NCBI GenBank assembly: GCA_964345925.1
Contig: CAYFSP010000029.1
Location: 1-22,123, forward strand
Length of the DNA: 22,123 nt
Source: Miniphocaeibacter sp964345925
GTDB taxonomy: Bacteria; Bacillota; Clostridia; Tissierellales; Peptoniphilaceae
Direction: 5' to 3'
Position 1 is the stretch's first letter; the number at the start of each line of letters is the position of its first letter. A model generated the notes under the pieces. It was given only the letters and a program-made list of their open reading frames with translations. It had not been told where the DNA came from and searched no databases. Below are positions 14,891 through 22,123 of this stretch, piece after piece. The translations under genes were made by a program, and so were the position numbers.

Positions 14891-17122
14891 ATGGAGAAAA
14901 CATTAATAGCTCATAAAACAGAAACTAGAGATGGAAAAATCCAAATACAATCATTAGAAGAACATTTATTTAACACTGCAAAGTACTGTAGAAAAATAGG
15001 AAAAGATATAAACTTACCATGGACTTGTTATTTAATAGGATTAAGTCATGATCTGGGAAAAGCTTTTTCTAATTTTCAAGAATATATAAATAATGAAACT
15101 AAAGACAAAGTAAATCATTCTTCAATTGGAGGTATATTTTTAATAAATTATTTCACTTCTTTAAATAAAGGGTGTGAAGGAAAATTAGTTGGTGAAATTC
15201 TATCATATACTATTTTTGCTCATCATGGATTATTTGATTTAATAGAATCTTCAAAAGAAAATATGGGTTTTAATAGAAGAATTAACTTTAATGAAGACGA
15301 AAAATATAAAGAAAGTCAAATTGAAGAATTTATTTATAATAATATTGAAAAAAAACTTCTACAAGAGGAAAAAATAAATTTAATAGAATTAGTCTATAAG
15401 GCTTTTGAAGAAATGGAAGAAATGATAGATAAAATCTATATTATGTCAAATAAAAAATTAACAAGATATGATTACTATATACATTTATTAACTAGACTTT
15501 TACTTTCGATTTTAAAAGAGGGTGATATATACGACAGTAGTAATGCATTTAGAAATAATAAAGATGGTATTTTAACAGAAGAAGACTATGATGAATTATG
15601 GAATAAAGGAACAAGTAATATAGAAGAAAAATATTCTTCTTTTAAAAGTGAAAAGAATACTTCCAAATTAAATCAGGCACGGACTAATTTAGCTAATCAA
15701 GCTAAGGAGAATGCAATAAAAATTGAAAGGGGAATTTTCAAAGCTGAACTTCCAACAGGATCAGGGAAAACATTACTTACTACTAGATTTGCATTAAATA
15801 ATTGTAAAGAGTTTAAGAAAAAAAGATTTTTTTATATTACTGCNNNNNNNNNNNNNNNNNNNNNNNNNNNNNNNNNNNNNNNNNNNNNNNNNNNNNNNNN
15901 NNNNNNNNNNNNNNNNNNNNNNNNNNNNNNNNNNNNNNNNNNNAATTTTAATTTAGTAAATAATTTTTTATCAGAAATTATGAATACAACTATTATTCAT
16001 TGCACGGCAACTCAACCTGAATTGGATTCAAACTATTTGAAATATTCAACTGATTATTCAAATATAAATAATGGATATTTGGCTAAATTAGAAAAAGAAG
16101 AAGAAAAAGTATTTAAAAGAACAAAAGCTTTTTACATATCAAAAGAAAATGGATATTGTTCTGAAGAAATATCTGAGGAAATAAAATTAAAAGCAAAAGA
16201 AAATAGTTCAATTCTTATAATTTGTAATACTAAAAAAGTTGTTAATGAAATATATGAACAGGTTAAAAGTTTAGAAGATGAAAAATTTTCTGTTTATCAA
16301 TTAACAACTAATCAATGTGCAGCTCATAGATTGAGAAAAATTGATGAAATTAGAGAAAAATTGGATAAAAATGAAAAAATAATCGTTGTTAGCTCTCAAC
16401 TGATTGAGGCTGGCGTAGATGTGGATTTTCAAGTTGTATACCGTTCACTATCAGGAATTCCATCGCTAATTCAAGCAATGGGACGTTGTAATAGAGAAGG
16501 AAAACTGGATTATGGAAATTTTTATATTTTCGATTTAGAATCAGAAAATACAAAAATGTTACAAGACATACATGAGCAAAAGAAACATTCTAGAAAAATC
16601 CTTGAAAAATATAAAAATGAAGAAGTTGACATAGATGTTTTAAAAAGAGAATATTACAACTATCTATATGCTAATAGTGATAAATTGGACTACTCAATAT
16701 CTGATGGTTCATTAATAGAAATTTTATCAACAAATAAAATCAAACGTGTAGAATACAGACAAAGTCATGGGAAGAAATATAATTATTATTTGGGACAAAA
16801 TTTTAAACTTGCATCTAATTCTTTTAAAATGATAGAAGATAATGGTTATTCGGTAATAGTATCATTAGATGAAGGTTTTGGAGATTTACATGACGAAAAT
16901 AAAGAATATTTAAGTAATTATAAAGAAGCAATAGAGAACTATGATTTTTATAATGCTAAAATTGCATTAAAAAAGTTACAGCCTTTTACAATTAATATTA
17001 TTAATATAGAAGAATATCAACTATATGTTGAGAAAATTGGAGATATTTTAGTGTTAATGTCGTATTATTATGATAAAGATATTGGATTAAAGGCAAAGGA
17101 ATTAGAAACAATAATATACTAG
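14891..17122 (+). CDS. cas3: Cas3, type I-C CRISPR nuclease-helicase (contains an assembly gap)
   Basis: Cas3 is recruited by target-bound Cascade and unwinds and degrades DNA. The N-terminal HD nuclease domain has His25, SHDLGK (His53, Asp54), NHSS (His76) and AHHG (His111, His112). The helicase domain has Walker A LPTGSGKT (about 287-294), HCTATQP (motif III), then SSQLIEAGVDVDF and PSLIQAMGRCNREG (motifs V and VI). The DExH motif II and motif Ia are absent only because 15844-15943 is N. The frame agrees on both sides of the gap, but family spacing between Walker A and TATQP needs roughly 300 nt or more, so the 100 N is a placeholder. The ATG at 14891 has GGAGG 10 nt before it. First gene of the operon; the cas5c ribosome site overlaps its stop. 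Confidence 0.93.
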   Translation: MEKTLIAHKTETRDGKIQIQSLEEHLFNTAKYCRKIGKDINLPWTCYLIGLSHDLGKAFSNFQEYINNETKDKVNHSSIGGIFLINYFTSLNKGCEGKLVGEILSYTIFAHHGLFDLIESSKENMGFNRRINFNEDEKYKESQIEEFIYNNIEKKLLQEEKINLIELVYKAFEEMEEMIDKIYIMSNKKLTRYDYYIHLLTRLLLSILKEGDIYDSSNAFRNNKDGILTEEDYDELWNKGTSNIEEKYSSFKSEKNTSKLNQARTNLANQAKENAIKIERGIFKAELPTGSGKTLLTTRFALNNCKEFKKKRFFYITXXXXXXXXXXXXXXXXXXXXXXXXXXXXXXXXXXNFNLVNNFLSEIMNTTIIHCTATQPELDSNYLKYSTDYSNINNGYLAKLEKEEEKVFKRTKAFYISKENGYCSEEISEEIKLKAKENSSILIICNTKKVVNEIYEQVKSLEDEKFSVYQLTTNQCAAHRLRKIDEIREKLDKNEKIIVVSSQLIEAGVDVDFQVVYRSLSGIPSLIQAMGRCNREGKLDYGNFYIFDLESENTKMLQDIHEQKKHSRKILEKYKNEEVDIDVLKREYYNYLYANSDKLDYSISDGSLIEILSTNKIKRVEYRQSHGKKYNYYLGQNFKLASNSFKMIEDNGYSVIVSLDEGFGDLHDENKEYLSNYKEAIENYDFYNAKIALKKLQPFTINIINIEEYQLYVEKIGDILVLMSYYYDKDIGLKAKELETIIY
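15844..15943. other. Assembly gap (100 N) inside cas3
   Basis: Exactly 100 N between FFYITA and NFNLVNNFL of the cas3 frame. The flanks are not duplicated, unlike the gap at 7414. The missing DNA must hold helicase motifs Ia and II. Confidence 0.95.
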
Positions 17123-17131
17123 GAGGTTATT

Positions 17132-17875
17132 TTGGATAAATTTAAATCAAAGCCCTTTTACTATAAGGTGAAAGGGGACTATGCTCTTTTTACAGATCCT
17201 TTAACTAAAGGAGGAGGGGAGAAGTTTTCCTACTCCGTACCGACGTACCAAGCCATAAAAGGTATTACAGAAGCTATTTATTGGAAACCAACAATAGTAA
17301 TTTATATTGACGAGGTTAAAATAATAAATCCAATAAGAACACAGACAAAGGGAATAAGAACAGTAGTAAAAAATGGTACATCTGTAGACAGAAATTATTA
17401 TACATATTTAAAAGATGTAGAATACTATATAAAGTTTCATTTTGAATGGAATGAACTAAGAGAAGATTTAAAACATGATAGAAATGAAGTAAAACATCAA
17501 GAGATTATTTTACGTACTTTAGACAAGGGAGGAAGAAGGGATATATTTTTAGGAGCAAGGGAATGTTTAGGCTTTATTGAAAGATTAAGCAGAGAAGATT
17601 ATGAAAATAAAGAGGGATTTTATGAGGGAGAAAATATTTCCATGGGAATAATGTTTCATTCATTTAATTATCCTACAGAAGTCTCTACAGGAGAATACAA
17701 TCATTTAGAGTCAAACTTTGCTCAAACAATAATGGAAAACGGAACTATAACTTTTATAAGACCTGAGGAATGTACAATAAAAAATATACTTGGTGAATAT
17801 AGAGGGAAATTTATTAAATCTGAAAACATTAAGACTGTAGATGAAGAACTAGATGAACTAGAAGAGGTGAAATAA
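17132..17875 (+). CDS. cas5c: Cas5c (Cas5d), crRNA-processing subunit of type I-C Cascade
   Basis: In type I-C systems Cas5c replaces Cas6: it cuts the repeat RNA and stays on the 5' handle. The 247-residue protein matches the family throughout: GDYALFTDPLTKGGGEKFSY, SVPTYQAIKGITEAIYWKP, YTYLKDVEYYIK, DRNEVKHQEI, GGRRDIFLGARECLGF and HSFNYPTE. The catalytic residues known from Bacillus halodurans Cas5d (Tyr46, Lys116, His117) correspond here to Tyr50, Lys121 and His122, so the protein should be an active endoribonuclease. It starts at TTG 17132, 5 nt after AGGAGG; no better ATG exists nearby. It shares one base with the cas8c start. Confidence 0.95.
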   Translation: MDKFKSKPFYYKVKGDYALFTDPLTKGGGEKFSYSVPTYQAIKGITEAIYWKPTIVIYIDEVKIINPIRTQTKGIRTVVKNGTSVDRNYYTYLKDVEYYIKFHFEWNELREDLKHDRNEVKHQEIILRTLDKGGRRDIFLGARECLGFIERLSREDYENKEGFYEGENISMGIMFHSFNYPTEVSTGEYNHLESNFAQTIMENGTITFIRPEECTIKNILGEYRGKFIKSENIKTVDEELDELEEVK

Positions 17876-19304
17876 TGAGTTTAGCAAGTATTTTACTTAA
17901 AACTTATGAGTCTTGTGAAGAAAATGGTTTAGTTGATAATATTGAAGATATATCAAGAAAAACCGTACTTCTTCCAGTTTACCATAGCAATAAAAAATCA
18001 GATGGAAAAAATATATTTAAAATTTCTTTAAATAAAGAAGGAAAAGCGGTTGAAGGAGAGTTTTTACCAGCAGAATATGAACTTTCTGATGAAAAAAAGT
18101 TNNNNNNNNNNNNNNNNNNNNNNNNNNNNNNNNNNNNNNNNNNNNNNNNNNNNNNNNNNNNNNNNNNNNNNNNNNNNNNNNNNNNNNNNNNNNNNNNNNN
18201 NATAAAATTCATAATTTATTAAAGTATTTACTAGAAAATAGAAAAACATCTATTAGAATGAGTGGAGATATGAATAGTACTAGACTGCTTACTTGGTTTT
18301 CTGATGATGTTGAAAACGAACGAGAAACCAATATACTATCACAAGGACGACAATTTGACGATGAGGAAGACAACGCCTATGTAATAGATGGAGATTACAC
18401 AAAAAATTTATTATATAAAGCAAAGGGATTTTATAAAGAGTTAAATAACAGTTCTAAAGTGTATATAGTAATGTTGGATAAAATAAGTAATGGAAGAATT
18501 TCTATAAAGTATTTTTATCAAGGTTTACAGAAAGATTTTTATGAAAATATGGATAATTGGTATGAAACTTTTAGTTGGTATTTTTATGATAAAACATTAG
18601 ATAGGTATACTTTACAAAGTCCAAATCTATATAGGATAGTAGATACAGTTTATGGTATAGAATTAAATGGTAGAGTTGCTATGATGGATAATAAAAGTAA
18701 GGTAAAAGAAAATTTGTTGACTAGCTTAATACCATGTGTAATAGAAGGTAAAAAAATCCCTATGGGAATGGTTAAACAAGCCTTTGAAAATATTAAAAAC
18801 AGACAAAGATATAAAAAATCATGGGTTACTGTAATGAATATGAGTTGTGCAGTTTTAAGAAAATATAATTTAGACTATAAAGACAAGGAGGTTACAGATA
18901 TGCTAGATTTAGAAAAGACTGATAGAAATTATGTATATGGAAGAATATTAGCAGTACTGGAATATTTAGAAGAAAGAAGTTTAGGAGATAATAATATAAA
19001 TAGATTGACAAATGTAGATAGACTTTGGAACTCTTACATAAATTCTCCAGGAAAAACATTGAAAGTTTTAATGGACAAAGGAAAACCCTATTGGAATAGG
19101 CTTAAGAAGAATAATCCTGGATTATTTGTTAATAAACAGAAGGAACTTCAAGATTGTATTGACTTATTAGCGAAATCAGGAGAAGAAAATAAAAACAAAC
19201 CTTTAAATGAAGAATTTGTATTTGGATATTATGCACAGAAAAAAGATTTTTTCACTAAAAAAGATAGAAGAAGGGAAGAAGAAAATGACAACATTGAACA
19301 ATAA
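17875..19304 (+). CDS. cas8c: Cas8c (Csd1), large subunit of type I-C Cascade (contains an assembly gap)
   Basis: Cas8c recognises the PAM and holds the Cascade complex on DNA. The N-terminal piece starts at ATG 17875 (MSLASILLKTYESCEENGLV) and runs 75 codons to an N run. The rest resumes at 18204 in another frame relative to the placeholder (KIHNLLKYLLENRKTSIRMS, then NSTRLLTWFSDD) and ends at 19304 with FVFGYYAQKKDFF, the Csd1 C-terminal pattern. The frame break is caused by the arbitrary 100 N: the true gap length must leave remainder 2 when divided by 3. Visible parts add to about 440 residues, while Csd1 proteins are usually 550-600, so several hundred bases are missing. An internal start at 18900 encodes Cas11c. 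The end overlaps cas7c by 20 nt. Confidence 0.92.
18102..18201. other. Assembly gap (100 N) inside cas8c
   Basis: Exactly 100 N. It breaks the cas8c frame artificially and creates false short frames on both strands that read through N. Confidence 0.95.
18885..18902 (+). promoter_or_regulatory. Internal ribosome site and ATG for Cas11c within cas8c
   Basis: AAGGAGG (18885-18891), a full Shine-Dalgarno match, stands 8 nt before an in-frame ATG (18900-18902). This is better than the site of most genes in the operon, though here it lies in the middle of a reading frame. Confidence 0.75.
18900..19304 (+). CDS. cas11c: Cas11c, small Cascade subunit translated from inside cas8c
   Basis: In type I-C systems the small subunit is made from an internal start near the 3' end of cas8c, as shown for Desulfovibrio vulgaris. 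Here the in-frame ATG 18900 yields a 134-residue protein, MLDLEKTDRNYVYGRILAVL onwards, of the expected size. It is mainly helical and basic (KTLKVLMDKGKPYWNRLKK, VNKQKELQDCIDLLAK), as suits binding along the target strand. It shares its stop with cas8c. The evidence is the perfect ribosome site, placement and size; translation itself is not shown by sequence. Confidence 0.75.
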   Translation: MLDLEKTDRNYVYGRILAVLEYLEERSLGDNNINRLTNVDRLWNSYINSPGKTLKVLMDKGKPYWNRLKKNNPGLFVNKQKELQDCIDLLAKSGEENKNKPLNEEFVFGYYAQKKDFFTKKDRRREEENDNIEQ

Positions 19305-20151
19305 GATTGATTTTATGGTAACAGTTGAAGTAGAAAATGCAAATCCCAACGGAGATCCGTTAAATGGAAATATGCCAAGAGATGATATTAACGGATATGG
19401 GGAAATTTCAGATGTTTGTATAAAAAGAAAAATACGAAATAGAATGCAAGACATGGAATATGATATATTTGTTCAATCTAATGATAGATTGAAAGATGGA
19501 TTTAAGTCTTTAGAATCAAGATTTGATAATGAGTTTGACAAGAAATTAAAAATATCAGATGATGAAGTTGAAAAAAGATCTTGTGAAAAATGGTTAGACG
19601 TTAGAAGTTTTGGGCAAGTTATGACTTATCAAAAAAGATCAATAGGAATTAGAGGCCCTGTTTCTATCAGTTTGGCTAAAAGTTTAAGTCCAGTAACAAA
19701 TCAAACAATGCAAATAACAAGAAGTACAAATGGAATGACAGCGGCAGAGGGGAAAGCAAGATCCTCAGACACAATGGGAAGTAAAAACTTTGTTGAATAT
19801 GGAGTATATTTAATTAAGGGAAGTATAAATGTATTCTTTTCAGAGAGAACAGGTTTTACAGAAGAAGATAGCAAAGTTATAAAAGAAGCATTAAGAACAT
19901 TATTTGTAAATGATATGTCATCTGCAAGACCGGAAGGTAGCATGCAAGTAAAAGAAATATTTTGGTTTAATCATAACAATAAACTTGGAGTAGCTTCTTC
20001 AGCTAAAATATTTGATTTATTAGAATATGAAAATATAGAGTTTGTAGATGGAAAAATAAAATATGAAGATTATAATATAAATCTAAATGAAGAAAAATTA
20101 AAAGAATATAAAGAGAAAGGACTGTCTGTAGAAGTTTTAGAGGGGATGTAA
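19285..20151 (+). CDS. cas7c: Cas7c (Csd2), crRNA-binding backbone of type I-C Cascade
   Basis: Several Cas7 copies coat the crRNA spacer. The 288-residue protein begins MTTLNNKIDFMVTVEVENAN and continues PNGDPLNGNMPR, the RRM-strand and loop signature of the Csd2/Cas7 family. It then shows DVCIKRKIRNRMQDM, WLDVRSFGQVM and RGPVSISLAKSLSPV, and the MSSARPEGSM region near residue 212. ATG 19285 is chosen over upstream in-frame ATGs because it follows AAGGGAAG and begins at the family start. It overlaps the cas8c end by 20 nt and shares the final base of its stop with the cas4 ATG (TAATG), so translation of the subunits is coupled. Confidence 0.95.
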   Translation: MTTLNNKIDFMVTVEVENANPNGDPLNGNMPRDDINGYGEISDVCIKRKIRNRMQDMEYDIFVQSNDRLKDGFKSLESRFDNEFDKKLKISDDEVEKRSCEKWLDVRSFGQVMTYQKRSIGIRGPVSISLAKSLSPVTNQTMQITRSTNGMTAAEGKARSSDTMGSKNFVEYGVYLIKGSINVFFSERTGFTEEDSKVIKEALRTLFVNDMSSARPEGSMQVKEIFWFNHNNKLGVASSAKIFDLLEYENIEFVDGKIKYEDYNINLNEEKLKEYKEKGLSVEVLEGM

Positions 20152-20810
20152 TGGCTACAAATAATCCAGATGATTATTTAATGTTATCAGGAATTCAACA
20201 TTATTTCTTTTGTAAAAGGCAATGGGCGTTAATACATATAGAACAGTATTGGAAGGAAAATGCTTTAACTGCTAAGGGAAATATTTTACACAAGAAAGTA
20301 GATCAGCCATATTTAAAAGAACGTAGAGGAGATGTATTTTATTCAAGGGCGATGCCAGTAATTTCTCACAAACTCAAATTTGTTGGGAAATTAGATATGG
20401 TAGAGTTTTATAAAGATAAAGATGGAATAAAATTAGATGGAGAAAAGGGACTATGGAAACCTGTTATAGTAGAATATAAAAATGGGAAACCAAAATTTTA
20501 TGATTATGATAAGATGCAATTAGTAGCAGAAGTAATAGCGCTAGAAGAAACTCTAGATATAAATATGGATAAAGCATATTTTTATTACAATTCGGTTAGA
20601 CGAAGAGTTGAAGTTGAAATAACTGAAAGTATGAGGGAAAAGGTAAAAGAAGCTTCTAAGGATATGATGGAACATTTTTTGCTAGGAAGTACTTTTGATG
20701 CAGAAAATTACAAAAACTGTTCAAAATGTTCTTTAGTTGATTATTGTTTACCACGTATAACTAAAAAAAGAAAGAATATAGATAATTACTTAGAAAGGTT
20801 GTTACTATGA
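20151..20810 (+). CDS. cas4: Cas4, RecB-like spacer-adaptation exonuclease
   Basis: Cas4 trims prespacer ends and helps choose those with a PAM, working with Cas1-Cas2. The 219-residue protein has all four cysteines of the Fe-S cluster: Cys21 (FFCKRQW) and Cys190, Cys193 and Cys199 (NCSKCSLVDYC). The RecB-nuclease site is complete: His47 (NILHKKV), Asp82 (GKLDMVEF), Glu108 and Lys110 (VIVEYKNG), and QLVAEV as the QhxxY-like segment. It has the normal Cas4 length, is not fused to Cas1, and overlaps cas1 by 4 nt. Confidence 0.94.
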   Translation: MATNNPDDYLMLSGIQHYFFCKRQWALIHIEQYWKENALTAKGNILHKKVDQPYLKERRGDVFYSRAMPVISHKLKFVGKLDMVEFYKDKDGIKLDGEKGLWKPVIVEYKNGKPKFYDYDKMQLVAEVIALEETLDINMDKAYFYYNSVRRRVEVEITESMREKVKEASKDMMEHFLLGSTFDAENYKNCSKCSLVDYCLPRITKKRKNIDNYLERLLL

Positions 20811-21835
20811 GGAAATTGAGGAACACTTTATACATTACTAAGGAATTATGCTATTTATTTAGGGATGGAACAAATATAGTTATTAAAGAAGATGAGAAAG
20901 AAATAGGTAGATTTCCAATTCATATATTTGAAGATATTGTTTGCTTTAATTACAATGGTGTAAGTCCATCACTAGTAAGACTGTGTAATGAAAACGATGT
21001 TGGACTAACATTTATCAGTCCACAAGGATATTTTCAAGGAAGATTTATTGGTAAAACAAATGGTAATGTATTACTTAGAAGACAGCAGTATAGAATAGCT
21101 GATGATGAAGGAAAGTCTATAATTTATGCAAAATTAATGATATTAGCAAAGACTGCTAACTATAGAAAAATTTTTAAAAGAGCTATTTCAGACCATGGAA
21201 ATAAGATTAATACAGAATTAATAAATAATTCTATAAAAAAATTTGAAAAAGATATGAAATCGGTAAAAGAAAGTGGATCTCTAGATTCATTAAGAGGAAT
21301 AGAGGGCGATAGTGCAAGAACATATTTTTCATGTTTTAACGATTTAATTTTGAAGCAAAAAGAGGATTTTATATTTAAAGGAAGAAGTAAACGACCACCT
21401 TTAGATAACGTAAACGCCATGTTATCCTTTGGATATACGGTTTTAACAAATGAAATACAATCAGCACTTGAAACAGTTGGCTTAGATAGTTATGTTGGTT
21501 TTTTTCATACCGATAGACCTGGAAGGGCGAGTCTAGCATTAGATTTAATAGAAGAATTAAGAGGATATTTAGTTGACAGATTTGTATTATCACTTATAAA
21601 TAATAATATAGTAAATATTAAAATGTTTGAGTATAAAGAAAATGGTACTGTACTAATGAATACAGAAGGTAGAGAAAAATTTTTAAGAAATTGGCAAGAA
21701 AGGAAGCAAGAAAAAATAAAGCATCCTTTCTTAGAAGAGACCATTGAAGTTGGACTATTACCGTATGTTCAAGCTCAACTTTTAGCAAGAACTATAAGAG
21801 GAGATTTAGAAAAATATCCTCCGTTTATAATGTAG
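20807..21835 (+). CDS. cas1: Cas1, spacer integrase (type I-C form)
   Basis: Cas1 with Cas2 inserts new spacers into the array. The 342-residue protein has an N-terminal beta domain (LRNTLYITKELCYLFRDG through HIFEDIVCFN) and a C-terminal helical catalytic domain. The metal ligands are Glu166 (RGIEGDSARTYF), His234 (GFFHTDRPGR) and Asp246/Glu249 (LALDLIEELRG). The SKRPPLDNVNAMLSFGYT motif is conserved in the I-C branch. It ends LEKYPPFIM, a typical I-C terminus. The start is set by the ATGA overlap with cas4. Confidence 0.95.
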   Translation: MRKLRNTLYITKELCYLFRDGTNIVIKEDEKEIGRFPIHIFEDIVCFNYNGVSPSLVRLCNENDVGLTFISPQGYFQGRFIGKTNGNVLLRRQQYRIADDEGKSIIYAKLMILAKTANYRKIFKRAISDHGNKINTELINNSIKKFEKDMKSVKESGSLDSLRGIEGDSARTYFSCFNDLILKQKEDFIFKGRSKRPPLDNVNAMLSFGYTVLTNEIQSALETVGLDSYVGFFHTDRPGRASLALDLIEELRGYLVDRFVLSLINNNIVNIKMFEYKENGTVLMNTEGREKFLRNWQERKQEKIKHPFLEETIEVGLLPYVQAQLLARTIRGDLEKYPPFIM

Positions 21836-21843
21836 GTGATAAT

Positions 21844-22123
21844 ATGATGGTACTAATAACATATGATGTAAATACTGAAGATAAAGCAGGACGAACAAGA
21901 CTAAGAAAAGTAGCAAAACTATGTGTAAATTATGGTCAAAGGGTACAAAATTCAGTTTTTGAATGTTCAGTAGAACCAGGGCAATTTATAGATATAAAAG
22001 ATAAATTGAAAGAAATAATAAATTTAGAAAAGGATAGTTTAAGATTTTATTTATTGGGAAAAAATTGGCAAAATAGAGTAGAGCTAATGGGAAAAAATGA
22101 AACTTATGACCCAGATAGAGATA
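21844..22123 (+). CDS. cas2: Cas2, partial at the window end
   Basis: A small ferredoxin-fold protein that bridges two Cas1 dimers. The 93 visible codons read MMVLITYDVNTEDKAGRTRL (Asp9 in the YDV strand), RVQNSVFECSVEPGQF and LRFYLLGKNW, ending YDPDRD at the edge. I-C Cas2 proteins have about 96 residues, so only the last few are missing. ATG 21844 or 21847 can serve as start, after TAGGTGAT. It lies 8 nt from cas1 and ends the operon; the CRISPR array is expected just beyond. Confidence 0.93.
   Translation, partial: MMVLITYDVNTEDKAGRTRLRKVAKLCVNYGQRVQNSVFECSVEPGQFIDIKDKLKEIINLEKDSLRFYLLGKNWQNRVELMGKNETYDPDRD

Noticed and set aside
18064..18249. Short frames on both strands spanning the N run in cas8c
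   Set aside because: They consist mostly of unknown residues created by filler N and lie over clear cas8c sequence.
19207..19284. Earlier in-frame starts for cas7c
   Set aside because: They would add 26 residues unrelated to Cas7 and overlap cas8c further. ATG 19285 matches the family start and has a ribosome site.

Overview
The window is strongly AT-rich, uses good AGGAGG-type ribosome sites, and carries typical low-GC Firmicutes genes. It looks like a chromosomal piece of an anaerobic clostridial or Tissierellia-like bacterium; I cannot name a species from the sequence. It comes from a draft assembly: there are three runs of exactly 100 N (7414-7513, 15844-15943, 18102-18201), and all three damage or mislead gene calls.

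Left part (1-6960): a MerR-type regulator faces a YitT-family membrane protein gene across a textbook MerR promoter (TTGACC, 19-nt spacer, TAGAAT, with a 13-nt dyad in the spacer). The YitT gene has no ATG, GTG or TTG at its 5' end and probably starts at ATT. A MATE exporter follows. Then comes an RtcB-type RNA ligase on the minus strand, divergent from a two-gene unit: a MEMO-AMMECR1 fusion and its radical SAM partner (the uncharacterised 'AmmeMemoRadiSam' set).

Middle part (6961-13370): a minus-strand group holds an MBL-fold hydrolase, a small membrane-anchored protein and a DUF2871-like membrane protein broken by an in-frame stop. Divergent from it is a plus-strand operon: YbaK-type Cys-tRNA(Pro) deacylase, plant-type glutamate-cysteine ligase, a glutathionylspermidine-synthase-like ATP-grasp ligase, an AEC-family transporter and a small membrane protein. 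The ligase pair suggests synthesis of a gamma-glutamyl-cysteine-derived compound.

Right part (13371-22123): an XRE regulator with a palindromic candidate operator is abutted by a small membrane-anchored protein that seems to share its C-terminal domain. Next is a decayed zeta/PezT-like toxin gene. Then comes a type I-C CRISPR-Cas operon: cas3, cas5c, cas8c (containing an internal, well-translated cas11c start), cas7c, cas4, cas1 and partial cas2. Genes overlap or nearly touch from cas3 to cas2. The CRISPR array itself is not in the window and would be expected beyond cas2.
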